Source of the DNA: Nitrospiraceae bacterium
GTDB lineage: Bacteria > Nitrospirota > Thermodesulfovibrionia > Thermodesulfovibrionales > Dissulfurispiraceae
Assembly (NCBI GenBank): GCA_003170655.1
Contig: PMYY01000180.1
Location: 13,019-22,445, forward strand
Reading direction: 5' to 3'
DNA length: 9,427 nucleotides
Shown here: piece after piece, positions 1 through 6,842 of the stretch
How the letters are laid out: every line of letters starts with the position of its first letter
How positions within the stretch are numbered: position 1 is the stretch's first letter
The notes under the pieces: generated by a model
What the model was told of the DNA's origin: nothing
What the model saw: the letters and a program-made list of their open reading frames with translations, nothing else
The model's database searches: none
Position numbers and translations under genes: made by a program

Positions 1-1622
1 TGCTCGAACAGGCGCAGGTTCTCGATGGCCGATGCGATTTGGTCAGTGAAGCCCTTCAGGATGTTCATGTCGTGATCTGTGATCGGCTTTCGCGAATAGA
101 GGTTGTCGACCCAGAGGACCCCTATTACCTTGTTTCTCGATATCAGCGGCAGCACGGCATATGCCATTGTGCCTAGTTGCTGGATAAGCACTGGGTCCGA
201 CAGAGGTTCCGTTCTCACGTCTGTCACGTTGAAAGGCTTCTTTTCCTTGACAGCCCGCGTAAGAACGGTATCGTCGTCGAGATTTACATCGATTCCGCAG
301 CACAGCCGGTCGATGAGGGAATCCTTGCTAAGCGGACCCAGTTCGATCTCCTGCATGATAGTATTGATGTCCTTATTTTCCATGGAGAGCCGGGACCAGA
401 TCTCCCAGGCCTCATCGTGATTTGCAGGACCTACCCCCATCGCGCCCCTGATGACATTACTGCTTTCGTCCACGAGAAGGAGCATCGATCTGTTGAAGCC
501 GAGGCCGTCGCCCATCGTAACGGCTGTGAGGACCATCCTTAGCAGGCGGTCGAGTTCGAGTGTCCCCCGCATCGTCGAACTGATGAAGAGCAGGCGAGAT
601 AATTCATTATTCTTGCGAAGGAGGTCTTTTTCGATCCTTTTGCGCTCCGTTACATCCCTGCCTATTCTGCTGATGCCGATGATTTTACCGGAGGAGTTCT
701 TGATGGGGGCCATGTTGATGTTGACATCTATGATATTGCCATCCTTAGTCTTCCTTACAGTTTCGAGGTCCTTCAAAGTCTCTCCTCGCCTGATCTGTTC
801 GATATAGCTCTTCTCTGTGTCGATAAGGAAATGAGGGACGTTCGGCAGGAACGTGCCTATGGACTCATTACGAGAAAATCCGAACATCTTCTCAGATGCG
901 TCATTCCATGAGGTCACAATGCCGTCGAGGTCGGTGGTGACTATTGCATCCGGCGAATTCTCGATCAGCCCCTGGAGATAGTCCCTAAGCTCCTCCACCT
1001 GTCTCTTTGCGCTCACCGCCTCGCGTTCCTGTCTCAGCGCTTTCTCATAAAGCATCGATTTTTCGATGACGATTGCGGCGACCGAGGCAAAGCCTTCGAG
1101 AGTGATCCTGTCCTCTTCTCCAAAAGGTATGGTCTTGCCTTCTACCGTCATCTTGTCGTAAAGGCCGAAGGTGCCGATAAGCGTATCGCCTATCTTCAAC
1201 GGCGTGCATATTCCCACTTCGATACTTTCTGTCGCAGGATGCAGGTAGTTCGTTTCAGACCGATTATAAAAAATGGTTTTCCCTTCCAATGCAGCTTGGC
1301 CGCAAATGCCTTCTCCAATCTGAAGCTCGGCTTTAATATCGTCGCAAAGGCCCCAGCATGCCTCAACCTTCAGATTGCCCTCCTCAAGAAGCCGCAGAAT
1401 ACTTCCTGAGGCATTGAAGAACTTTACAGACTCCATCGATATGTTATTCAGCAGCTCATGGAAATCAGTTATCGAGAGAATAGAAGTAGTGATGGTGTGG
1501 AGGACTTTGAGTCTTCTAAGCTGCTCCGCATCGGTGCTGCGATGGGATGCGGCATCCGAAGCATAAGCGCCAGTTGCTTTCAATGCGGCGTCATGATTGT
1601 GTCTTTGTTCTTGTTCATTCAT
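1..1622 (-). CDS. GAF-PAS-GAF sensor protein, probable histidine kinase (3' part beyond window)
   Basis: Signal-sensing protein, of which 540 residues are visible; the reading frame stays open to the window edge, so the output domain is not seen. Residues 1-35 are a polar, unstructured-looking N-terminus. Residues about 42-190 form a first GAF domain. Residues 190-215 are charged and helical, like a signalling linker. Residues about 216-326 form a PAS domain with the usual 'ENSPDAIV' entry and a PAC-type exit 'GRDVTERKRIEKDL'. Residues about 347-540 form a second GAF domain. No membrane segment or signal peptide is seen, so it is probably cytosolic. This architecture most often ends in HisKA/HATPase, but a GGDEF or other output is possible. 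The ATG at 1622 lies 4 nt after the glgA stop and lacks a clear Shine-Dalgarno, so translation is probably coupled to glgA. The ligands cannot be inferred from the sequence. Confidence 0.85.
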   Translation of the reverse strand, partial: MNEQEQRHNHDAALKATGAYASDAASHRSTDAEQLRRLKVLHTITTSILSITDFHELLNNISMESVKFFNASGSILRLLEEGNLKVEACWGLCDDIKAELQIGEGICGQAALEGKTIFYNRSETNYLHPATESIEVGICTPLKIGDTLIGTFGLYDKMTVEGKTIPFGEEDRITLEGFASVAAIVIEKSMLYEKALRQEREAVSAKRQVEELRDYLQGLIENSPDAIVTTDLDGIVTSWNDASEKMFGFSRNESIGTFLPNVPHFLIDTEKSYIEQIRRGETLKDLETVRKTKDGNIIDVNINMAPIKNSSGKIIGISRIGRDVTERKRIEKDLLRKNNELSRLLFISSTMRGTLELDRLLRMVLTAVTMGDGLGFNRSMLLLVDESSNVIRGAMGVGPANHDEAWEIWSRLSMENKDINTIMQEIELGPLSKDSLIDRLCCGIDVNLDDDTVLTRAVKEKKPFNVTDVRTEPLSDPVLIQQLGTMAYAVLPLISRNKVIGVLWVDNLYSRKPITDHDMNILKGFTDQIASAIENLRLFE

Positions 1623-1626
1623 GGGT

Positions 1627-3084
1627 TCAGTTGAGAGGTTTCCCGTATAATTCGAGATACATGACGGCAGACCTTTCCCAGGAGAAATCTTTTTCCATGG
1701 CGTTCGTAATTAATTTATGCCACGTCTCTTTGCGCCTGAAAATGAGCAAGGCTTTCCGCACTTCTTCAGCGAAGGAGGCTGGAGTGTGGTCGTCAAAGAG
1801 AAAGCCTGTTTTATCCGGCCCGTCGGCAGCTACAATAGTGTCGACAAGGCCTCCGGTTGAATATGCTACTGGTATGGTCCCATATCTCATGGCGATCATC
1901 TGCCCAAGACCGCAGGGTTCATAGATGGACGGCATAAGAAAAATGTCGGCGCCGGCGTAGGCGAGATGTGCCATAGCCTCGTCGAATCCAACACGGAAAT
2001 ATATCCTACCCGGATACCGACCGGCTTGTTCTGAAAGGAGTCGCTGAAAGCGGTCATCGCCTTTTCCGAGAATGAAGAGGTCTGTGCCGGCGCTTATCAA
2101 TTCATCCATCGCCTCCACAAGAAGATCGATCCCTTTCTGAGAAGACAGCCTTCCGATAAAGCAGAGCAATGGAGTCTCCTGTGTTCCTGCAAGTGAACAT
2201 CGCGACATTAATTCCTGCTTGCATCGCGCTTTACCTTCAAGCGCGGTTTTCGAGTATTTGTCATGCAGAAGGCTGTCCGATGCAGGGTCCCATTCCGATG
2301 TATCGATACCGTTAAGGACTCCGAAGAGCGCATCCGCCCTCTTCTTGAGGACACTGTCCAGGCCAAAACCTTTTTCTGGCAAAAGGATCTCTCTCGCATA
2401 CGTCGGGCTTACTGTAGTGAGTATATCGGCAGAGATAAGACCCGCCTTCAGGAAATTGACCTTGCCGTAGAACTCGATCCCCTCCGGATGAAAAAACTCA
2501 TGCCCTAGACCTGTAATCCCAAGTGCCGAGGGCGGAAACAGGCCCTGGTATCCCATGTTGTGTATGGTCAAAACAGTGCGGGCATTCTTAAACACAGACT
2601 CATTCCGGTAAAGGGTTTTAAGATAGAGGGGAATGAGTCCGGTCTGCCAGTCATTGCAATGGAGAACGTCGAATTGCAGATCGAGTCTTATGCAAATCTC
2701 GAGAACGCTCCTGCAGAAAAAGGTGAAACGGGCGTCGTTGTCCGGATAATCACCCTCCGCAGGACCGTACAATTCAGACCTGCCGAAATATTCTTCGTTA
2801 GCAACAAAATAGACAGTGCCTTTCCCTTTTGGTTCCCTTCCCAGCCCTTGGTCGGAAAAGACCCTGCATTTTTTTACTTCATTCCCTATAGGGATGTCGA
2901 TTTCCAATTCCAGGTTAACCAGACGGTTGTGTAATCGTTTGACTGTCGAATCGTAAAGAGGGACAAACAGAGATACGTCGAGGCCCATCCCAGTGTACTC
3001 CTTGAAGAGCGTTCCGGCAACGTCAGCCAGTCCCCCGGTCTTTGAGAATGGCACTGCCTCCGACGACATCAGGGCGATTCGCAT
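1627..3084 (-). CDS. glgA: Glycogen synthase (ADP-glucose type, GT5 family)
   Basis: Transfers glucose from ADP-glucose to the non-reducing end of an alpha-1,4-glucan, the chain-elongation step of bacterial glycogen synthesis in the cytosol. At 485 residues it has the normal bacterial GlgA length. Family motifs are in order: 'SSEAVPFSKTGGLADV' at 8-22, whose Lys15 belongs to the K-x-G-G nucleotide-sugar site; 'HCNDWQTG' near 142; 'TIHNMGYQG' near 173; 'GVLNGID' near 255; 'GRLSSQKG' near 311; and 'EPCGLGQ' with Glu389, the acidic residue of GT-B retaining enzymes. The frame is open upstream to an ATG at 3147. However, the family begins at 'MRIALMSSE', and the ATG at 3084 follows the upstream galT stop by 4 nt, so 3084 is chosen. 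It has no strong Shine-Dalgarno; coupling to the upstream gene is likely. Confidence 0.95.
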   Translation of the reverse strand: MRIALMSSEAVPFSKTGGLADVAGTLFKEYTGMGLDVSLFVPLYDSTVKRLHNRLVNLELEIDIPIGNEVKKCRVFSDQGLGREPKGKGTVYFVANEEYFGRSELYGPAEGDYPDNDARFTFFCRSVLEICIRLDLQFDVLHCNDWQTGLIPLYLKTLYRNESVFKNARTVLTIHNMGYQGLFPPSALGITGLGHEFFHPEGIEFYGKVNFLKAGLISADILTTVSPTYAREILLPEKGFGLDSVLKKRADALFGVLNGIDTSEWDPASDSLLHDKYSKTALEGKARCKQELMSRCSLAGTQETPLLCFIGRLSSQKGIDLLVEAMDELISAGTDLFILGKGDDRFQRLLSEQAGRYPGRIYFRVGFDEAMAHLAYAGADIFLMPSIYEPCGLGQMIAMRYGTIPVAYSTGGLVDTIVAADGPDKTGFLFDDHTPASFAEEVRKALLIFRRKETWHKLITNAMEKDFSWERSAVMYLELYGKPLN

Positions 3085-3088
3085 CGGC

Positions 3089-4087
3089 CTATATCTTGGC
3101 TTCCCGCATGAATTTGGCGGCCTCTTCGGGAGGTGTGGGGTTGACATAAAAACCTGAACCCCATTCGAATCCAGCAGTCCTCGTCAGCTTCGGCATAATT
3201 TCGATATGCCAGTGATAATAGTCATTGATCTCATCCTTGAAGGCAGACGTATGGAGGATGAAATTATAAGGAGGCGTGTCGAGCACCTTGTCGAGCTGCT
3301 TCAATACACGCTGCATAATGTCTGCAAGTCCGGAGAAACTTTTATCTGACGGGCCGAAATTCGACTCGTGGAGCTTCGGCAAGATCCAGGTTTCAAATGG
3401 CTCCCGAGGAGCAAAGGGGGCTACAGCCACATATTTATCGTTTTCATAAATGACCCTTTTCCCTGTTTCGATCTCCTGGTTTATTATATCACAGAAGATG
3501 CAGCGCTCTTTGCTGTCGTAATATTGTTTGGCGGTGTCCATCTCCTCCTTGACAGTCTTCGGGATAATGGGGAGCGCTATAAGCTGGCTGTGGCTGTGTT
3601 CGAGTGATGAGCCGGCGACCTCGCCTTCGTTTTTGAATATGAGAACATATTTGAAGCGGAAGTCCTTCTTCAGGTCCATTAATCTAAAGTAATAGGCCCA
3701 GAGTACATCCTCCACCGCCCTTTGGGGCATGGTCGCCAGCGAGAGTTGGTGGTCGGGGGTCTCGATTATGACTTCATGCGCTCCGATGCCGTTCATCTTG
3801 TCGAAGACGCCCTCTCCCATTTTGTGCAGCTCACCATGGATCTGGAGGGCCGGGAACTTGTTCGGGACTGCCCTGAGAGTCCATCCCGGCGAATTGGGAG
3901 GAGTGCTTGCAGGCCTGAAGGCTATGATCTCGGGCGTCGTCGTATGCTCGTTGCCGGGACAGAAAGGACAGAACCCCCCGGCCTTGCGTTTCTGCGATGG
4001 TGAAACAAAATCTGCCGGTCTCTTTCCGCGCTCGACCGAAATAATTACCCACCGCCCCGATATGGGGTCTTTTCTCAGTTCGGGCAT
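3089..4087 (-). CDS. galT: GalT-like HIT-superfamily nucleotidylyltransferase (galactose-1-phosphate uridylyltransferase or ADP-glucose phosphorylase)
   Basis: GalT family of the HIT superfamily; these enzymes move a nucleotidyl group between sugar phosphates through a covalent histidine-UMP or -AMP intermediate. At 332 residues it is a normal length. Visible motifs: 'RKDPISGRWVII' near the N-terminus; a CxxC pair (Cys40, Cys43) like the zinc site of E. coli GalT; the active site 'HSHSQ' with His164 and His166; a second CxxC at 196-199; 'FETWILP' at 231-237; and 'YHWHIEIMPK' at 291-300. E. coli GalT has H-P-H at the active site, whereas H-S-H is what I recall from the Arabidopsis ADP-glucose phosphorylase. 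The gene lies directly upstream of glgA, which uses ADP-glucose, so the true substrate is uncertain. It is the first gene of the leftward operon and has a strong AGGAGG ribosome binding site. Confidence 0.9.
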   Translation of the reverse strand: MPELRKDPISGRWVIISVERGKRPADFVSPSQKRKAGGFCPFCPGNEHTTTPEIIAFRPASTPPNSPGWTLRAVPNKFPALQIHGELHKMGEGVFDKMNGIGAHEVIIETPDHQLSLATMPQRAVEDVLWAYYFRLMDLKKDFRFKYVLIFKNEGEVAGSSLEHSHSQLIALPIIPKTVKEEMDTAKQYYDSKERCIFCDIINQEIETGKRVIYENDKYVAVAPFAPREPFETWILPKLHESNFGPSDKSFSGLADIMQRVLKQLDKVLDTPPYNFILHTSAFKDEINDYYHWHIEIMPKLTRTAGFEWGSGFYVNPTPPEEAAKFMREAKI

Positions 4088-4090
4088 ATA

Positions 4091-4097
4091 TCCTCCT
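4091..4097 (-). promoter_or_regulatory. Strong Shine-Dalgarno of the galT-like gene
   Basis: The minus strand reads AGGAGGA just before the ATG at 4087, about 4 nt from AGGAGG to the start codon. It fixes the galT start. It is also a useful contrast: this organism uses canonical Shine-Dalgarno sites, yet the divergent gene on the other side has none. Confidence 0.8.
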
Positions 4098-4143
4098 AAA
4101 TGATACGGACCTGGAAAGTACTGATAGGCTAACTATATTTTAA

Positions 4144-4157
4144 GTTATAATTATAAC
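4144..4157. repeat. Perfect 14-bp palindrome GTTATAATTATAAC containing a TATAAT on each strand
   Basis: This sequence equals its own reverse complement. It carries TATAAT on the plus strand (4146-4151) and TATAAT on the minus strand (4155-4150). It sits in the 73-bp gap between the divergent galT-like and RNase Z-like genes. It could be a shared -10 region, an operator, or both. I find no good -35 at 17 bp on either strand (plus 4123-4128 is GATAGG). Confidence 0.6.
4146..4151 (+). promoter_or_regulatory. Candidate -10 element of the RNase Z-like gene
   Basis: A consensus TATAAT ends 9 nt before the ATG at 4161. A start site 7 nt downstream would fall at about 4158, giving a transcript with almost no leader. 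The -35 is poor and there is no extended TG, so the call rests on the -10 alone. Confidence 0.35.
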
Positions 4158-4160
4158 ACT

Positions 4161-5138
4161 ATGAAGCCCGTTTTTCATGCCGGACAGATCAACGGACCTT
4201 TCGACGACCCTTGTGTTTACTCCAGGATATTAAGGGAGAGAAGGGCGGTCCTCTTCGACTGCGGTGACATCAGGGTCCTCGACACTGGCCACATCCTGAA
4301 GATCAGCGACATTTTTATCACGCATATGCATATCGACCATTTTATCGGCATCGATTCCGTCTTGCGAGCGGTTTTAAGGCGTGATGAGCCCTTGCGTATC
4401 TACGGCCCGGAAGGCATCATCGCATGCGTTGAAGGAAAGCTGAGAGGGTATACCTGGAACCTTATCACTAATTACCCTGTGGGGATCGAGGTTTTCGAGA
4501 TCAGGAATGATTGTATCGAACATGCAACCTTCAGTGCGGCTAATGCTTTTAGCCACGTCGACCAGCCCGCAAATGAGTTTGATGGTATCGTCCTCGATGA
4601 TCCGCTTTTCAAAGTGAAGGCCCTGCATCTTTCCCACGACATCCCTGTCCTCGCTTATTCGTTGACGGAAGAATACCACATAAATATAGACAAGGCCCTC
4701 CTTCAGGACATGAATTTACCGGTCGGTCCTTGGCTTTCGGATCTTAAAAGGGCAATTCGACAGTGCGCTCCAGCCGATACCGTCTTTGATTGTGACGGAA
4801 GAATGCTTACCAAGGAGGAAGTTATGCCTCTAGCTACCATAACGCGGGGACAGAAGATATCGTATGTCATCGATGTCTCTCCCGAGGAGGAGAATATCTC
4901 GAAAATAATCCCGTTTGTCGCTGGCTCGGACACCCTGTTTTGCGAGGCCTACTTTCCCGGCCTGGAGATCGATAGGGCAAGGGAGCGGCACCATCTTACC
5001 GCGTCCATTGCGGGCAGAATCGCTCGCGAGGCCGGCGTGGAGAATATCGAAATCATACATATTTCACCCAAATACCGGCATAGCGCCGATGAGATATACC
5101 GGGAAGTGGAGAGTGAGTTCAGAGGAGTGAAGGGATGA
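4161..5138 (+). CDS. RNase Z-like metallo-beta-lactamase-fold hydrolase
   Basis: A 325-residue metallo-beta-lactamase-fold protein whose layout follows RNase Z (tRNA 3'-end endonuclease). The metal motif HxHxDH is 'HMHIDH' at 55-60. Further likely ligands are His159 in 'LSHD', Asp238 in 'YVIDVS' and His300 in 'IIHISPKY'. 'HHLT' at 277-280 resembles the RNase Z H-S-T-A segment. 'LPVGPWLSDLK' near 186 resembles the Gly-Pro exosite loop that contacts tRNA. It could therefore process tRNA precursors, but similar stand-alone proteins of this subfamily have no proven substrate, so no gene symbol is given. The start fits the family's N-terminus, yet no Shine-Dalgarno precedes it, and a TATAAT lies just upstream. 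It is divergent from the glycogen operon and is followed by a 306-bp non-coding gap. Confidence 0.85.
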   Translation: MKPVFHAGQINGPFDDPCVYSRILRERRAVLFDCGDIRVLDTGHILKISDIFITHMHIDHFIGIDSVLRAVLRRDEPLRIYGPEGIIACVEGKLRGYTWNLITNYPVGIEVFEIRNDCIEHATFSAANAFSHVDQPANEFDGIVLDDPLFKVKALHLSHDIPVLAYSLTEEYHINIDKALLQDMNLPVGPWLSDLKRAIRQCAPADTVFDCDGRMLTKEEVMPLATITRGQKISYVIDVSPEEENISKIIPFVAGSDTLFCEAYFPGLEIDRARERHHLTASIAGRIAREAGVENIEIIHISPKYRHSADEIYREVESEFRGVKG

Positions 5139-5188
5139 TTAATCTGCTAATTTATTATAGAAGATCTGAGGTTATAACAAGCAGTTGA
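5135..5188 (+). CDS. Possible 17-residue small ORF or remnant start of a lost gene
   Basis: The ATG overlaps the stop of the RNase Z-like gene as ATGA. It is preceded by AGGAG at 5123-5127 with an ideal 7-nt spacing. The ORF encodes MINLLIYYRRSEVITSS and then stops. Read-through in the same frame gives two further protein-like runs separated by stops before it dissolves. Either a real small peptide is translated, or this is the start of a downstream gene that has decayed. Chance is also possible because the Shine-Dalgarno lies within coding sequence. Confidence 0.25.
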   Translation: MINLLIYYRRSEVITSS

Positions 5189-5214
5189 CAGTTATTGGAA
5201 AGATTCACTATCAA
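5185..5214 (+). promoter_or_regulatory. Possible promoter inside the pre-surE gap
   Basis: A perfect TTGACA at 5185-5190 is followed after 18 bp by TATCAA (4 of 6 consensus bases) at 5209-5214. It would start an RNA near 5220 covering the foldable region ahead of surE. The -10 is only moderate. Confidence 0.3.
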
Positions 5215-5429
5215 AGTAATCCGTTCAAAAGTGTAGGAAATCTGCGACCGTGTATTATTACTGCAACCGACGTGACACGGTTAAACTTATTAGTTACGAG
5301 CGTTCGATAGAGTGAACTTTCTCCTTCGGCTAGTAATTTCCAAGCTATCGGGGCAACGATGTCCACATGGCAGCGGGAATAAGCCAGCAAGGAGCATAGG
5401 CAGCAGTGATGCCAAACTGTTTCCTCTCT

Positions 5430-5438
5430 TGATATAAT
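5430..5438 (+). promoter_or_regulatory. Extended -10 promoter of surE, predicting a leaderless mRNA
   Basis: TGATATAAT is a full extended -10 (TG-n-TATAAT). It ends 6 nt before the ATG at 5445, so a start 7 nt after the -10 falls on or next to the A of the ATG. There is no Shine-Dalgarno and no good -35 at 17 bp, which extended -10 promoters can tolerate. Confidence 0.5.
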
Positions 5439-5444
5439 CAATAA

Positions 5445-6203
5445 ATGAAACCGCTTATCCTTGTGACAAACGATGACGGCGTCCATGCGCCGGGACTTGT
5501 AGCGCTCGTTAAGGCAATGTCTGAGATCGGCGATGCATATGTCGTAGCGCCGGACCGTGAAAGGAGCGCCGTCAGCCATGCTCTCACACTGCACAGACCG
5601 TTGAAGGCCGAGGAGTTGAGGGAGCATGTTTACAGCGTAAACGGAACTCCGACCGACTGTGTTGCCCTCGCTGTGCATAAAATCCTGCCGCGAAAACCGG
5701 ACCTCGTTGCTTCAGGAATCAACAAGGGTGCCAATCTTGGCGATGATGTCACCTATTCAGGGACTGTGTCAGCGGCCATGGAGGGGACCATCCTCGGTGT
5801 GCCCTCGTTCGCCATATCACTGGCTGGAGACCATCCCTTTATTTACGACTCCGCAGTCCCTTTTGCCATCGAAGTGGCACGGTACATATTGAACAAACAG
5901 CTCCCTTATGACACCCTTCTCAACGTCAATGTGCCGAACCTGCCGAAGGAGACATTGAAGGGCATCCGCATTACGAAACAGGGCAAAAGGATGTATGACA
6001 ACGCAATACAGGACATCTATTCACCCTGGGGAGAAAAGCATTACTGGATCGGCGGCGGCAAACCTTACTGGGAGCATGGAGAAGACTTGGATATGCAGTC
6101 GGTGATGGACGGATATGTTTCAGTAACCCCGGTACATCTCGATATGACGAACTACTCGGCATTAGAGGTCCTGAGAAAGGAATGGAAGAATACAAAAGAC
6201 TGA
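5445..6203 (+). CDS. surE: 5'/3'-nucleotidase SurE (stationary-phase survival protein)
   Basis: Metal-dependent phosphatase that dephosphorylates nucleoside 5'- and 3'-monophosphates; linked to survival in stationary phase and stress. At 252 residues it has the usual length. The metal site is intact: 'TNDDG' with Asp10 and Asp11, Ser41 in 'PDRERSAVSHA', and Asn93 in 'SGINKGANLGDDVTYSGTVSAA', matching E. coli D8, D9, S39 and N92. The start codon begins the conserved 'LILVTNDDG' strand, so it is secure even though no Shine-Dalgarno is present. It overlaps the downstream pcm by 22 bp in another frame; surE-pcm is a widely conserved pair. Confidence 0.97.
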   Translation: MKPLILVTNDDGVHAPGLVALVKAMSEIGDAYVVAPDRERSAVSHALTLHRPLKAEELREHVYSVNGTPTDCVALAVHKILPRKPDLVASGINKGANLGDDVTYSGTVSAAMEGTILGVPSFAISLAGDHPFIYDSAVPFAIEVARYILNKQLPYDTLLNVNVPNLPKETLKGIRITKQGKRMYDNAIQDIYSPWGEKHYWIGGGKPYWEHGEDLDMQSVMDGYVSVTPVHLDMTNYSALEVLRKEWKNTKD

Positions 6204-6826
6204 GGGATTTGATGGTCTCCTCTCAGCTTGTTCCGAGAGGAATCAGGGACGAGAAGGTTTTGGCCGCCATGAGAAAGGTGCCGCGCCATCTGTTCATGCC
6301 TGCGCCGGTAAGATATACCGCTTACGACGACATGGCCATGTCGATCGGTGAAGGGCAAACCATATCACAGCCTTATATGGTGGCCGTTATGACAGAACTC
6401 CTCGAATTGACCGGCACCGAGAAGGTCCTCGAAATAGGCACCGGGTCCGGATATCAGGCTGCAATCCTCAGCGAACTCGCCGCCGAGGTCTATACAGTAG
6501 AGCGGATTGCACTCCTCGCTGAAAGGGCACAGGCGAAACTGAATGAGCTCGGTTACGGGAGCGTCCATGTCGTTGTCGGCGACGGTACCATTGGTTTCGA
6601 AAGCGAAGCCCCATATGACAGGATCATCGTCACCGCCGCAGCGCCCGAAATCCCAGCGCCCCTTGTCCGTCAGGTCAAAGAGGGAGGCATAGTGGTTGCC
6701 CCGGTAGGCGAGCGCTACTCACAAATCCTGCTAAAAGGCAGGAAGGTAAATGGCCGTCTCGTCGAAGAATACAGCACCCCCTGCGCCTTCGTGCCGCTTA
6801 TCGGTGAGCACGGCTGGAAGGAGTGA
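6182..6826 (+). CDS. pcm: Protein-L-isoaspartate O-methyltransferase
   Basis: Uses S-adenosylmethionine to methylate isoaspartyl residues in damaged proteins, starting their repair to aspartate; cytosolic. At 214 residues it is of typical size. Motifs: 'GEGQTISQPYMVA' at 56-68, SAM motif I 'VLEIGTGSGYQ' at 82-92, 'VVGDG' at 131-135, and 'RIIVTAAAPEIP' at 147-158. The ATG at 6182 lies inside surE, with AAAGGA directly abutting it, which is too close for an ideal ribosome binding site. An in-frame ATG at 6212 has a better-placed GAGGG (6202-6206) just after the surE stop and would give 204 residues starting 'MVSSQL', like E. coli Pcm. The longer form keeps the frequent 'R..MV..QL' N-terminus, so 6182 is preferred, weakly. 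Confidence 0.95.
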   Translation: MEEYKRLRDLMVSSQLVPRGIRDEKVLAAMRKVPRHLFMPAPVRYTAYDDMAMSIGEGQTISQPYMVAVMTELLELTGTEKVLEIGTGSGYQAAILSELAAEVYTVERIALLAERAQAKLNELGYGSVHVVVGDGTIGFESEAPYDRIIVTAAAPEIPAPLVRQVKEGGIVVAPVGERYSQILLKGRKVNGRLVEEYSTPCAFVPLIGEHGWKE

Positions 6827-6842
6827 CGGCGATTTTGACACA

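Larger units (their letters stand above)
5139..5444. other. Non-coding stretch with RNA-like pairings upstream of surE
   Basis: No convincing gene is seen here. It is more AT-rich than its neighbours. Possible pairings: a local hairpin ACCGTGT (5247-5253) with ACACGGT (5275-5281); a hairpin CGATAG (5305-5310) with CTATCG (5345-5350); and a long-range pairing of about 14 bp with small bulges between 5198-5212 and 5306-5321. The last two share bases and exclude each other. A weak promoter (TTGACA 5185-5190, 18 bp, TATCAA 5209-5214) could transcribe it. I do not recognise 6S, SRP, tmRNA, RNase P or a known riboswitch here. Confidence 0.4.

Noticed and set aside
3085..3147. Upstream ATG giving GlgA 21 extra residues
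   Set aside because: The extension overlaps the end of galT, is Pro- and Arg-rich, and precedes the conserved MRIALMSSE start. The ATG at 3084 follows the galT stop by 4 nt and gives the normal family length.
5301..5312. GTTCGATAG resembling a tRNA T-loop
   Set aside because: No flanking 5-bp T-stem, no anticodon arm and no acceptor stem at the right distances.
5211..5678. 155-codon minus-strand reading frame across the pre-surE gap and the 5' end of surE
   Set aside because: About half of it is antisense to the highly conserved surE N-terminus. It has no Shine-Dalgarno and no recognisable motif. The part in the gap is too short and unremarkable to call a gene.
6835..6840. Perfect TTGACA just after the pcm stop
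   Set aside because: No -10 lies at 16-18 bp (6858-6863 is GCCCAT). The TATAAT at 6901 belongs with TTGCCA at 6878.
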